A DNA stretch of 64,000 nt from Dyadobacter sp. LHD-138 (lineage in GTDB: Bacteria; Bacteroidota; Bacteroidia; Cytophagales; Spirosomataceae). Position 1 is the stretch's first letter. Every line of letters begins with the position of its first letter. Shown here piece after piece: positions 46,976 through 55,114 of the stretch. The notes beneath the pieces are model-generated. The model was not told the origin of the DNA. It made no database searches and saw nothing but the letters and a program-made list of their open reading frames with translations. The stretch covers positions 124,001 through 188,000 of the forward strand of contig NZ_JAVFVU010000012.1 in NCBI RefSeq assembly GCF_030929615.1, written 5' to 3'. Both the position numbers and the translations under genes were made by a program.

Positions 46976-47013
46976 TCAAGGAGGAGAAATCTCCCCTTAA
47001 AACAGAAATAGAT

Positions 47014-47283
47014 ATGGCGACGACAATTGAAAAGGTCAGCATCGATGAACTTCTTAAAAGAGCTGATGCCCTTATCAAAGAGGGGGCGGATTTTATTGTT
47101 AATGATGGAAAAGTTTTGGAGCTAAGCAAATGGCTTAGTATTACTGAGTATTCTCAAAAATACAACGTAACCACGCAGGTGGTTTCCAAATGGATTGAAC
47201 GCGGCGTGATCGGCCCCGACGATTATATTGAGATCGGAAAATTTGGAAAGAAACTTGTAAGAGACGTTCCATACAAGGTGTGA
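47014..47283 (+). CDS. Small helix-turn-helix DNA-binding protein
   Basis: 89 aa. An N-terminal helix ('KVSIDELLKRADALIKEGAD') is followed by 'WLSITEYSQKYNVTTQVVSK' and 'WIERGVIGPDDYIEI'. This is a MerR/excisionase-like winged HTH in which the recognition helix would be 'TTQVVSKWIERG', followed by a short beta wing ending 'KKLVRDVPYKV'. It could be an excisionase-like or antitoxin-like protein. No integrase or toxin is next to it except the 42-codon ORF upstream. A hairpin follows, and the convergent GT35 gene lies 62 bases downstream. Confidence 0.65.
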   Translation: MATTIEKVSIDELLKRADALIKEGADFIVNDGKVLELSKWLSITEYSQKYNVTTQVVSKWIERGVIGPDDYIEIGKFGKKLVRDVPYKV

Positions 47284-47287
47284 TTTT

Positions 47288-47325
47288 ACAAACCCCCGAC
47301 CCATAAACGCTGGCCGGAGGTTTGT
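47288..47325. terminator. Hairpin between the HTH gene and the GT35 gene
   Basis: ACAAACCCCCGACC (47288-47301) pairs with GGCCGGAGGTTTGT (47312-47325) with two mismatches and a 10-nt loop. Located between convergent genes. The T-tract is short, so terminator function is likely but not certain. Confidence 0.55.
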
Positions 47326-47345
47326 TCCAGGAAATTATACCAATA

Positions 47346-48989
47346 TCAATACAACTTCTCATAATACTCCCGCGCCATCCGGTCAGAATTGAATGCTTCG
47401 CTGACGTCGTTCATGCTGTTCAAAGTGATCCGCTGCCACTCCTTCTCGTTTTGATAATAAGCAGGAAGCACTTTATTTTCAATCACGTCAAACAATGCGT
47501 CACAATCCTGCTTGTTGATATCATCACCTTCCGCCACCGGGAGGATGAATGCATTTTCATCATTTTTAGCAAATTCACAGATCCATCCGTCGAAGGTAGA
47601 AACGTTCAGCGAAGCGTTCATGGCCGCCGTCATTCCGCTTGTTCCGGATGCTTCACGCGTCACCACCGGCGTGTTCAGCCAAACATCGGAACCGTCTTTC
47701 AGTAGTTTTGACAATGCCAGTTCATAACCGGTCAGAACGGCCATGTTCTGGAAATAATGGCTCAGGTAAAAAAGATCATTGAAGGTATTGACAGCGCCTT
47801 CATCCTTCGGATAAGGCTTGCCTGCCCAAATAATCTGGACCGGCAGCGCTTTATTTTCCAACAGTTTTTTAAACCGCTCCATATCCCAGGTCAGGATATC
47901 CGGACGTTTATAGGTAGCAAACCGGCGAGCCCACACCAGCGTCAAAATATTGGGATCAAAAAGCTTTCCGCACTGGTCAGCGACCGTTTTAAAAAGAACT
48001 GCTTTTAACTCTTTTTTCCGGGCAGCAATTGCTTTGGAATCTTTTTTCACCCGCGCTTTTTCCAACACCGGATCTACCCAGTACGTATTATTCTGCGCGT
48101 TGGTGATATGAATGATCTCACAAATACCCGGGAAACTTTTCCACATCTGACGGGATACTTCACCATGCAGTTTGGATACGCCATTGGCCTTCCTGCTAAG
48201 TCGCAGGGCGGCCAGAGAGTGGTTAAAAGTATTGTCTTTAATGCCGGTTATCTTCCTGACATCCTCTATTTTCATACCTGAAAAGAATCCCAGTCCTTCC
48301 AGAAAATTGATATCGTGTTTTTCATTTCCTGCTTCTTCCGGCGTATGGGTTGTAAAAACCAAGCGCTTTTTCAAATCAGGTACTTTTTTATATTTCTGAT
48401 AAAGATAAAAGGCTGCGGAAACCGCATGTGCTTCATTCAAATGATACACTTCGGGTTCATAGTGCAGCGCGTCCAATAACCTGGCCCCGCCTATTCCCAG
48501 CACCATACATTGTGCCACCTTCATGGTAACATCAAAATCATAAAGCGAATAAGAAATTGCCCGCGTGGCCTCATCGTTTCCATCCGTGTCGGTGGTCAGA
48601 AAAAACATGGGTGCGGTTTTGAAAATCTCCGGTTCCAGATAATAAGCCCTTACCCAAACATCCTTTCCCAAAATCGGGATTTGAAAGTGGATACCGGTAT
48701 CGGTCAAAAAATGATATATTTTTTCATGGAATTGCGGTTCCATGCTGCTATCCTTTTTCCGTCCCTGATCGTAATAGCCATACTTCCAGAGCATGCCAAC
48801 GCCGATGAGATTCTGTTTTAAAGCATAAACACTTTTCATATGAGAACCCGCCAAAAAACCCAGACCGCCCGAATATGTTTTCAGAGCCTGGTCCAGGGCG
48901 AATTCCATTGAAAAATAGGCAACCGATTTCGTATAGTTTTTATCCGGTTTAAACGGATGCTTAAAGGGCACAGAAAATGACTGCTTCAT
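47346..48989 (-). CDS. Short GT35 alpha-glucan phosphorylase-like protein lacking the PLP lysine
   Basis: 547 aa, shorter than the roughly 800-aa classical glycogen phosphorylases. GT35 features are clear: 'VAYFSMEFALDQALKTYSGG' near the N-terminus, 'YHLNEAHAVSAAFYLY', 'VFTTHTPEEAGN', 'VWARRFATYKRPDIL' and 'EASGTSGMTAAMNAS'. In the last motif, residue 454 is Thr (ACG at 47628-47630, minus strand), where phosphorylases have the Lys that holds pyridoxal phosphate. Without it, ordinary phosphorolysis is hard to explain. It may represent a Bacteroidota subfamily with a different activity, for example glucan transfer or synthesis. The rest of the active-site scaffold looks intact, which argues against a pseudogene. 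Confidence 0.85.
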   Translation of the reverse strand: MKQSFSVPFKHPFKPDKNYTKSVAYFSMEFALDQALKTYSGGLGFLAGSHMKSVYALKQNLIGVGMLWKYGYYDQGRKKDSSMEPQFHEKIYHFLTDTGIHFQIPILGKDVWVRAYYLEPEIFKTAPMFFLTTDTDGNDEATRAISYSLYDFDVTMKVAQCMVLGIGGARLLDALHYEPEVYHLNEAHAVSAAFYLYQKYKKVPDLKKRLVFTTHTPEEAGNEKHDINFLEGLGFFSGMKIEDVRKITGIKDNTFNHSLAALRLSRKANGVSKLHGEVSRQMWKSFPGICEIIHITNAQNNTYWVDPVLEKARVKKDSKAIAARKKELKAVLFKTVADQCGKLFDPNILTLVWARRFATYKRPDILTWDMERFKKLLENKALPVQIIWAGKPYPKDEGAVNTFNDLFYLSHYFQNMAVLTGYELALSKLLKDGSDVWLNTPVVTREASGTSGMTAAMNASLNVSTFDGWICEFAKNDENAFILPVAEGDDINKQDCDALFDVIENKVLPAYYQNEKEWQRITLNSMNDVSEAFNSDRMAREYYEKLY

Positions 48990-49018
48990 TGAGGCAAAAT
49001 TTAAGTGAAAGATATTTA

Positions 49019-50086
49019 CTAATGCTTCACGTGCATTTTTTCATAATGCACACGTAACAAATCTTCTCCGAAATCATTGGTAAGGTCCCTGACCACCGTG
49101 TGTATGTGATTCGCGTTATTTTGGGTATTGTCCAGTTCGATCAGGATTGTCGGTCCCTGAATCCGGTAATAATAACCCGCACCTTCTTTTATTTCCGGAT
49201 ACATATTGCCCATCCAGGCAAAATGTATGCCATCAAGACCCATTTCCTTTAACCGATTCATCTGCTGGTTTTTCAACGTCACATGATAACGATCCAGATA
49301 CACCGCTATGAGTTTCTGAAAAAGAGTCTTCTGAGCCGACGTCATATCTTTCATCGCTATCCCTTCCGGTTTCAGCTTAACCAATTTACTCCGTTTATTT
49401 GAAGATAAAATTTCCCAGGGTGCTTTTTCAGATAAAATAACTATTTTTTTCTGTTCTGCCGAAAACGAATGAAGAAGCTGAAAAGCCACATCTTGTTCAT
49501 CCTTTAATATCCGTTTCCCCTTTTGAGGGACATCAGCGAGCACCGTTCCGGGATTTGATCCAAAGAAGCCAGGTGTGAAGGTCATTTCCTCTCCGGCGAC
49601 CGTAAAATGCAGTGAAATATGGTGCCCTTCCAATCGCCAACCCCAGGGTTCCTTTTCTCCGGGTTTCCCGAAAATCAGAAATGCATAGTTCCCCAGATCA
49701 CGGTATGTATCATTTGCCGATTTGTTTTCAATAACGCGCAGGACATTTTCCAAATCCATAATTTCCTTTGTTTTTTGATAACCGCTGGCACTCAACACAA
49801 CCCGGACCATTTCAAAAGCCTTCTGCTGCTGAGCGGCATTCATGTTTTTCAGACTTAATCCCTTCCGGGCTCTGGGAACATAATTCCAGTCAAAACGGAG
49901 TGAATCGGTGAAAGAAACACAGGCTTCTTTTTTCTGCACAGCGTCAAGACTGCCGGTGAAATTCAGAACAGCCTCCGATAATTTTCCAATAAGCAGCCTA
50001 TCCTGGGCCTTAATAAAACCAGCATGGAGCACGAAGAAAAAACAGGAGAAAAAAAACAGTTTGCAGACCAACGGGGAAGATTTCAT
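49019..50086 (-). CDS. DUF3500 domain protein
   Basis: 355 aa with a signal peptide (about 1-27, '...HAGFIKAQ'). Matches the DUF3500 family by 'DSLRFDWNYVPRARKGLSLK', 'KPGEKEPWGWRLEGHHISLHF', and the C-terminal 'YYRIQGPTILIELDNTQNNA' followed by 'NHIHTVVRDLTNDFG'. The conserved His and Glu/Asp residues of 'EGHHISLHF' and 'NHIHTV' look like metal ligands, but no activity is established for the family. Downstream of cysQ on the same strand, separated by a long hairpin, so it has its own promoter. Confidence 0.85.
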   Translation of the reverse strand: MKSSPLVCKLFFFSCFFFVLHAGFIKAQDRLLIGKLSEAVLNFTGSLDAVQKKEACVSFTDSLRFDWNYVPRARKGLSLKNMNAAQQQKAFEMVRVVLSASGYQKTKEIMDLENVLRVIENKSANDTYRDLGNYAFLIFGKPGEKEPWGWRLEGHHISLHFTVAGEEMTFTPGFFGSNPGTVLADVPQKGKRILKDEQDVAFQLLHSFSAEQKKIVILSEKAPWEILSSNKRSKLVKLKPEGIAMKDMTSAQKTLFQKLIAVYLDRYHVTLKNQQMNRLKEMGLDGIHFAWMGNMYPEIKEGAGYYYRIQGPTILIELDNTQNNANHIHTVVRDLTNDFGEDLLRVHYEKMHVKH

Positions 50087-50120
50087 GATTTTTGTCTGTC
50101 GGTGAATTTATAAACGAAAA

Positions 50121-50164
50121 AGAGCATGCTCGCCCGATTATACTTAACCGGACTGACATGCTCT
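50121..50164. terminator. Terminator after cysQ
   Basis: AGAGCATG (50121-50128) / CATGCTCT (50157-50164) with a 28-nt loop, flanked by AAAA on the left and TTTTT on the right. Long-looped but symmetrical; on the minus strand it ends cysQ. Confidence 0.6.
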
Positions 50165-50209
50165 TTTTTCCTAAGTACTTTATAAACTTAACTTTATCTC
50201 TTACGCTGA

Positions 50210-50992
50210 CTATTCATCTCTTAACGTCAAATGCTGGGCGCTGCAAATAAAACTTCCATTTAAGAGTGACGATTTGTTGTACAAAAACGGTTCCCCGGAA
50301 AGTTTGGTCATTTTGCCCCCGCTCAGCGTCAGAATCGCCTGTCCGGCTGCGGTATCCCATTCCATCGTCGGGCCGTGGCGGAAATAAATATGTGCCAGTC
50401 CCTCTGCAACGAGGCAAAATTTCAGGGAACTCCCGATGGCAATATTTTTCACAACCGGGTAGCGTGCGAGCACTTCGGTTTCTGCCGGGGCTGCATGCGA
50501 ACGGCTGCCCACCGAAACCCAGTCCAGGCTGTTTTTATCCACTGCCATTGCAGATTTCACACCATCAGACGTTATTTTCCATCCCCCGGTTTCCTCGTTT
50601 GCGTAATACATCGTGTCGGTTACCGGCACGTAAATCACGCCCAAAACAGGTATGCGGTTGTGAATCAGGGCAATGTTTATCGTAAATTCTCCATTGCGGT
50701 TAATAAACTCCTTCGTCCCGTCCAACGGATCAACACACCAGAAATATTCCCAGTCTTTTCGCTCTTCATAGGGTATGTTCTGTCCTTCCTCGGACAGGAT
50801 GGGAATTTCCGGCGTAAAAGTTTTTAACCGACTAACAATTAAATCATTGGACGCTTCATCGGCCAGCGTCAAGGGCGATGCATCCGTTTTATATTTTACC
50901 TCTTCCGCCTGCTCCGAATCATTATAAACAGCCAGAACGACCTTTCCGGCATCCTTTGCGATTGATAGTAATTCTTCAATTTCGAGTTGCAT
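50210..50992 (-). CDS. cysQ: 3'(2'),5'-bisphosphate nucleotidase CysQ
   Basis: 260 aa, inositol-monophosphatase superfamily. Hydrolyses adenosine 3',5'-bisphosphate to AMP, clearing a by-product of sulfate assimilation and sulfation. The metal-binding residues are all visible: Glu68-Glu69 in 'ILSEEGQ', Asp88-x-Leu-Asp91 in 'CVDPLDGTKEF' and the third Asp in 'MEWDTAAGQAIL'. Length is right for CysQ (about 250-270). No sulfate-assimilation genes adjoin it here. A 20-bp palindrome lies about 135 bases upstream. Confidence 0.93.
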   Translation of the reverse strand: MQLEIEELLSIAKDAGKVVLAVYNDSEQAEEVKYKTDASPLTLADEASNDLIVSRLKTFTPEIPILSEEGQNIPYEERKDWEYFWCVDPLDGTKEFINRNGEFTINIALIHNRIPVLGVIYVPVTDTMYYANEETGGWKITSDGVKSAMAVDKNSLDWVSVGSRSHAAPAETEVLARYPVVKNIAIGSSLKFCLVAEGLAHIYFRHGPTMEWDTAAGQAILTLSGGKMTKLSGEPFLYNKSSLLNGSFICSAQHLTLRDE

Positions 50993-51123
50993 ATCAGGGA
51001 CTGGGTTGGTGTAATAACAAGACTAATCTGCAAATAATATCGTTAAAATTTAAATATTCTTGGCCAATATTGATTGATAATTGACCGTTTTTCTCTGTTA
51101 ACCTATAAACGCGAACATTCCTT

Positions 51124-51143
51124 TTTGCTCAGATCTGAGCAAA
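51124..51143. promoter_or_regulatory. 20-bp perfect palindrome upstream of cysQ
   Basis: TTTGCTCAGA followed by its exact inverse, with no loop. It lies in the 252-bp gap between the LacI gene stop and cysQ. It looks like an operator for a homodimeric regulator, possibly the LacI protein encoded next door. The rest of the gap is A+T-rich and featureless. Confidence 0.5.
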
Positions 51144-51244
51144 TATTCCTTCAACTTTTTCTTTTGAAGGTCTTTGGTTCTAAATTTTTATTTAAGATAG
51201 AAAAAAATTGGGAGCTCTGAGCGGTTTACTTTAAAGACCATGTG

Positions 51245-52336
51245 TTAAACAGATTGTTGCACAAGATCTTCTTCGTCAACGTAATAATGTAAATTTTCCT
51301 TTGTGACGATATCGAGCGGCAGAAATTTGAGGGGCTGAACTTCCTTTTTGAAGACCAAAAAATCCACCAGCTGACGGATCCCCCAATACCCCTGCCCTTT
51401 CGGATTCTGGTTGATCAGAAAAGAAATTACTCCCGTATTCAGGTAAGCAAGATTTTTTGGTAACAGGTCATATCCCACAATTTTAATGTGACTGATGCTC
51501 CTTTTTTCAAGATGCGCCGCAATATCATGTGCCTTTGAAGTCGTTACGAAAATGTGTTTCAAATCGGGTGTGTTATCTACAATTTCATCCAGATTTTCAA
51601 CAAAAGCTTTCTGATCGGCACGGTTTAATTCAATCCGTATAATCTTATAGTGATTTTCAGGATCATGCTGCGTAAAATAGCTGCGCACGCCATTTTCCTT
51701 TTTTATCAAATGCGCTGCGTTACTTATTTCCTCATCAATATGGGCAATCAATATGGAACATGGCCCTGGCTGGCCATAATGCAAAAGTTTACCGCCCAGC
51801 ATGCCGCTTTGATAGGAATCCTGGCCAATATAACTCAACGGCCCGAATTCGGCAATTTCAGTATTGAACAGCACAAAAGGAATAGCATCCTTTCTCCACT
51901 TTTCAAAAAAAGGCAATGTTTCGCGATAGAAAATAGGCGATAACAAAATGCCATCCGGCCGGGATTTGGTCAGTTCATTTGCTTTTTCAATGTAAGAATC
52001 AGCCTGATAAGGATTAAAAATAAACTGCTGAACAACGATGCCATATTGTTTCAGGTCTCTTTCAGCCTTTTCAATACCCGACTTCGGGGCGTTCCAGTAA
52101 GAATCCACCTGGTGGTCCGGGATCAATGCCGCAATGCGGTATGTTTTGTGAGAGCCCAACGCCCTGGCCATTAGGTTGGGCTCATAATTACTTTCTTCAA
52201 TGATTTTAAGAATCCGCGCCTTAACTTTCTCCGAAACTTTCCCTCTGTTATGTAACACCCGGTCTACTGTCCCCGTTGAAACTTCTGCTTTTAACGCGAT
52301 ATCTTTAATTCTTACATTCCTGTTATTGCTTTCCAA
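51245..52336 (-). CDS. LacI-family transcriptional regulator
   Basis: 363 aa from a TTG at 52336 ('LESNNRNVRIKDIALKAEVS'); the frame is open back to another TTG at 52432, but the extra 32 residues precede the HTH and are not typical. N-terminal HTH 'RIKDIALKAEVSTGTVDRVL' plus hinge ('VKARILKIIEESNYEPN'), then a periplasmic-binding-protein-like effector domain ('IPDHQVDSYWNAPKSGIEKA', 'GYDLLPKNLAYLNTGVISF'). The effector is unknown. Its target genes are not obvious: cysQ downstream is not a sugar gene. The 20-bp palindrome between the two is a plausible operator. Confidence 0.88.
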   Translation of the reverse strand: MESNNRNVRIKDIALKAEVSTGTVDRVLHNRGKVSEKVKARILKIIEESNYEPNLMARALGSHKTYRIAALIPDHQVDSYWNAPKSGIEKAERDLKQYGIVVQQFIFNPYQADSYIEKANELTKSRPDGILLSPIFYRETLPFFEKWRKDAIPFVLFNTEIAEFGPLSYIGQDSYQSGMLGGKLLHYGQPGPCSILIAHIDEEISNAAHLIKKENGVRSYFTQHDPENHYKIIRIELNRADQKAFVENLDEIVDNTPDLKHIFVTTSKAHDIAAHLEKRSISHIKIVGYDLLPKNLAYLNTGVISFLINQNPKGQGYWGIRQLVDFLVFKKEVQPLKFLPLDIVTKENLHYYVDEEDLVQQSV

Positions 52337-52463
52337 TTTAACGTCGGTTTTTCGGATAAAACATGAGTCGTGCTTCTGTACCGATCCAATGATTTTTGCA
52401 TAAAGGTTACAATACGGACCAACGAAGGCCAAATTCCCAAAAGGGATTGGGCTAATAAGAAAA

Positions 52464-52495
52464 TGCCTGCCGGATTATACTTGATCCGGCAGGCA
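52464..52495 (-). terminator. Terminator after the Ala/Glu/Lys-rich protein gene
   Basis: Perfect 12-bp stem TGCCTGCCGGAT / ATCCGGCAGGCA with an 8-nt loop. On the minus strand it is followed by TTTTCTTATT. It separates that gene from the LacI gene. Confidence 0.88.
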
Positions 52496-52518
52496 CTTAT
52501 TATTTAAAGGAAAATATT

Positions 52519-53343
52519 TTACTTACCGAACAAACGTGCCCAGAATCCTTTTGCTTTGGTTTTGGTTTCTTCGAACGTTTCCGATGCGGCCGCTTTCAAT
52601 TCTTCCAGTTCTTCGGCGGCTTTGGCTTTCAGTTCGGCAGCCTTTACCTGCGCTTCTGCCAGTTTTTCCGCAGCGATTTCCTTGGCATCTTCAAGCTTTT
52701 CCGCTGCCAGATCCTTTGCATCAGCAAATTTTTCCGACGCCTCCTCTTTCAGTTCTGCGAATTTATCCGCAGCCTCTTCTTTCAAATCTCCCGCCCTGTC
52801 CGACAAGTCAGAAATAATTTCTTCCGCCCTTACCTTTCCTGCCGCGATATTTAATTCGACTTCATTCTGAAGCTGCTCTACTTTACCGGAAAAACCTGAT
52901 TTCAGTTCTTCCACTTTTTCCGCCGCTACTTCTTTAATATCGGCTATTTTCTCTTCCACGACCTCCGCTTTTTCGGCTGCCGCTTCTTTTACTTCTTCGA
53001 CCTTCGTTTCTGCTGCATCCTTTACGTCTTCCACTTTTGCAGCGACTTCATCTTTCACTTCTGCAACGGTGTCTTCTACTGCCGCCAGCTTTTCTTCTCC
53101 GGCAGCTTTTACTTCTTCTGCTTTTTCAGAAACTTCGGTTTTTACTTCTTCAACTTTATCAGCCACAGCCGTTTTCACCTCCTCTGCCTTCGCTGCTGCT
53201 GCCACTTCCACATCTTCCTTGATCTCCGAAATACTTTCGGCAGCTTCATCTTTTACTTCGACCGATTGATCCTTAATATCTTCGATTTTTTTATCCAACG
53301 ACTCGTCTGCATCGCTTGGTTGAGGTTTTTCATTGTCTGCCAT
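52519..53343 (-). CDS. Ala/Glu/Lys-rich repetitive helical protein (apolipoprotein/LEA-like)
   Basis: 274 aa with no signal peptide. Almost entirely Ala, Glu, Lys, Asp and Val in repeating 11- and 7-residue units of the type 'EKAEEVKAA' / 'AKVEDVKDAA', predicting one continuous amphipathic helix or coiled coil like those of apolipoproteins and late-embryogenesis (LEA) proteins. The C-terminus changes to 'KTKAKGFWARLFGK', a short basic amphipathic tail that could bind membrane or fold onto it. Such proteins protect membranes or DNA during stress; exact role unknown. The repetitive composition also generates several long antisense frames that are not genes. Confidence 0.75.
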   Translation of the reverse strand: MADNEKPQPSDADESLDKKIEDIKDQSVEVKDEAAESISEIKEDVEVAAAAKAEEVKTAVADKVEEVKTEVSEKAEEVKAAGEEKLAAVEDTVAEVKDEVAAKVEDVKDAAETKVEEVKEAAAEKAEVVEEKIADIKEVAAEKVEELKSGFSGKVEQLQNEVELNIAAGKVRAEEIISDLSDRAGDLKEEAADKFAELKEEASEKFADAKDLAAEKLEDAKEIAAEKLAEAQVKAAELKAKAAEELEELKAAASETFEETKTKAKGFWARLFGK

Positions 53344-53441
53344 ATCAGTGGATGATGTTTGAATGGAATAGATTAAAAAAGGTTGAATGCGTAAGCTACA
53401 AAGGACTTATCAAGGTTGCAAGCATTTTACAGACCTTTTTA

Positions 53442-54008
53442 TTATGATAACCTTCTTATGATCAATTTTTTAACGATCTCGTAAAAGATATCCGGCTGAA
53501 GTGTACGCCAGTTGTCGAGCTGCAATGTCCCGCCAAAATTCAGATAGTAATCCAGTCTGAAACGTTTCCATTCTTCCTCGACGTGTGCCCTGAAATTAAC
53601 GGCTGCAATCCAGCCATCCTCAATGTCGTCAAACCATTCGGCATAATAGTCGTCTTCGCCGCCATGAAAATTCATGATATTTTCCCCTAAAAGAATAAAC
53701 TGATTAATGCCCTCATCCACAAGCGGGTCAACAACCTGCCGCTTGAAATACATAATATCGTTATGCAGCGTGTCATTCCACTCCCCGAATAGCTCGATGA
53801 TCACAAAATGTTTTTTATAATCCGCATACAAAATTTTAACATAAAGTGTCTCCGAGCCGATGGGATCCCAAAGCGGATGAATGTAATAACCATAGATCGC
53901 ATTTTCGTAGTAATCGAGGTTGTAAGTCCGGCCATAAAATGGCGATCTCTTGTCTCTGCTGGCAACGTAATGTTTTTCCCAGTTATAATATGGTTCAATT
54001 TCCTGCAT
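53442..54008 (-). CDS. Conserved hypothetical protein
   Basis: 188 aa, aromatic-rich and acidic ('EIEPYYNWEKHYVASRDKRS', 'AIYGYYIHPLWDPIGSETLY', 'HGGEDDYYAEWFDDIEDGWI'). No signal peptide, membrane segment or known motif. The even length and strong Tyr/Trp conservation pattern resemble cytosolic proteins shared among Bacteroidota, but I cannot name the family. It follows the Ala/Glu/Lys-rich protein gene's promoter region on the same strand, 98 bases away. Upstream lies the repetitive 54009-54349 spacer. Confidence 0.65.
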   Translation of the reverse strand: MQEIEPYYNWEKHYVASRDKRSPFYGRTYNLDYYENAIYGYYIHPLWDPIGSETLYVKILYADYKKHFVIIELFGEWNDTLHNDIMYFKRQVVDPLVDEGINQFILLGENIMNFHGGEDDYYAEWFDDIEDGWIAAVNFRAHVEEEWKRFRLDYYLNFGGTLQLDNWRTLQPDIFYEIVKKLIIRRLS

Positions 54009-54349
54009 GATTCCAATCGTTGAATAAGGTAAATTCAGGAATGCGGTCCCTCAAAAAGGGAGTTAAACGCAGCGTAAAGAGAGTTGAGCGCGGAGGTTGG
54101 GGAGTTTATATTTATCAAGAGAGGATGCGTAATTCTTATATTAAATTCATTTCCCCAAATTAAATCATGAACAAAAAGAGTTTAAATGCAGAGTTAAGGG
54201 GGGAAGGCGGTAATTTATTTATCAAGAAAGAGTGCTTAACGCTATCTGTTAAACTCATTTCTCGAAATCAAAAAACAACTCACCGAACTCTGCGTATAAC
54301 CGGGCGGCGGCCGCTCCCCTTACCTCTGCGTTTAAATTACTTCTCAAAA
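54009..54349. repeat. Repetitive spacer: diverged tandem units plus an inverted copy
   Basis: Two roughly 100-bp units, 54060-54164 and 54178-54273, align along their length: GAGTT(T)AAA-GCAG start, shared TTATCAAGA and TTAAA-TCATTTC-C-AAAT end, with scattered differences. A third partial copy lies inverted at 54316-54338: CCCCTTACCTCTGCGTTTAA matches the inverse of the second unit's start with 2 mismatches. No gene is supported in this 341-bp stretch. It resembles the 'GCAGAGTTAA' intergenic repeats seen in Bacteroidota genomes. Confidence 0.75.
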
Positions 54350-55114
54350 CTATATCTCGCGGATCCAGATATTACGGAAACTCGTTGTATTGTTATGATC
54401 CTGCAATTTGATCGGACCTGCACCATGTGGCGTAGCCATTGGCTGACCAACATAAGGCGTTGTTCCCTGAATAGCGGTGTGGTTCTGCACCACGACACCG
54501 TTATGAATTACCGTGATGTAAGGTGGAATGGTCATTTGTCCATCCTTGTTGAAATGCGGCGCCGTGTAAACAACGTCATAAGTCTGCCACTCACCTGGTC
54601 CAACCGTCGCATTGACCATCGGCATCGTTTGTTTGTAAATAGAACCAGCCTGTCCGTTTGAATACGTCGGGTTATTGTAGCTGTCAAGTACCTGAAGCTC
54701 ATAAATCCCCTGCATAAAAATCCCGCTGTTACCACGTCCCTGGCCGCTTCCTTCAACTTTTGCAGGCGTACGCCACTCGATATGGAGCTGATAATCTGTG
54801 AAAGTTTTTTTAGTCTGGATATCCCCTTTTTTAGGCGCACATGTCAACGTGCCATCAGCCACAGTCCATGGTGCCGGGCCATTTCCTTCATTCCCTGAAA
54901 CCCACTGATCCAGATTTTTACCGTCAAATAAAACAATAGCATCCGAAGGTGCCGTAAATCCGGAAACAGCAGCTGAGCCTTTGCCCGGTGTTACGATACG
55001 GGGAACCGGAGTCCATAATTCGCTTGATTCAGGTGTTTGTTTTGAGGGCTGTAACTGCGCATAGGATGCAGCTGCTGTCAAAATACCAGCCACAATCATT
55101 GTAATTTTTTTCAT
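54350..55114 (-). CDS. DUF1080 (3-keto-disaccharide hydrolase-like) secreted protein
   Basis: 254 aa with a signal peptide (about 1-20, '...TAAASYAQ'). DUF1080 core: 'DAIVLFDGKNLDQWVSGNEG', 'DYQLHIEWRTPAKVEGSGQG', 'NSGIFMQGIYELQVLDSYNN' and 'TVIHNGVVVQNH'. The concanavalin-like jelly-roll of this family is linked to hydrolysis of 3-keto-glycosides or carbohydrate binding. It is divergent from the GH92 gene across a 251-bp promoter region with a LacI-type palindrome, so both may be under the LacI regulator. Confidence 0.93.
   Translation of the reverse strand: MKKITMIVAGILTAAASYAQLQPSKQTPESSELWTPVPRIVTPGKGSAAVSGFTAPSDAIVLFDGKNLDQWVSGNEGNGPAPWTVADGTLTCAPKKGDIQTKKTFTDYQLHIEWRTPAKVEGSGQGRGNSGIFMQGIYELQVLDSYNNPTYSNGQAGSIYKQTMPMVNATVGPGEWQTYDVVYTAPHFNKDGQMTIPPYITVIHNGVVVQNHTAIQGTTPYVGQPMATPHGAGPIKLQDHNNTTSFRNIWIREI

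Noticed and set aside
52536..53269. Ser/Ala- and Leu/Pro-rich open frames opposite the Ala/Glu/Lys-rich protein
   Set aside because: They are by-products of the repetitive GCN/GAN codons of the real gene on the minus strand.
54060..54338. CRISPR array
   Set aside because: Units are about 100 bp, diverged and only two or three in number, with no short identical repeats or regular spacers.
54167..54661. 164-codon frame running from the repeat spacer into DUF1080
   Set aside because: Overlaps the DUF1080 gene over 300 bases and starts in a decayed repeat; composition is not protein-like.
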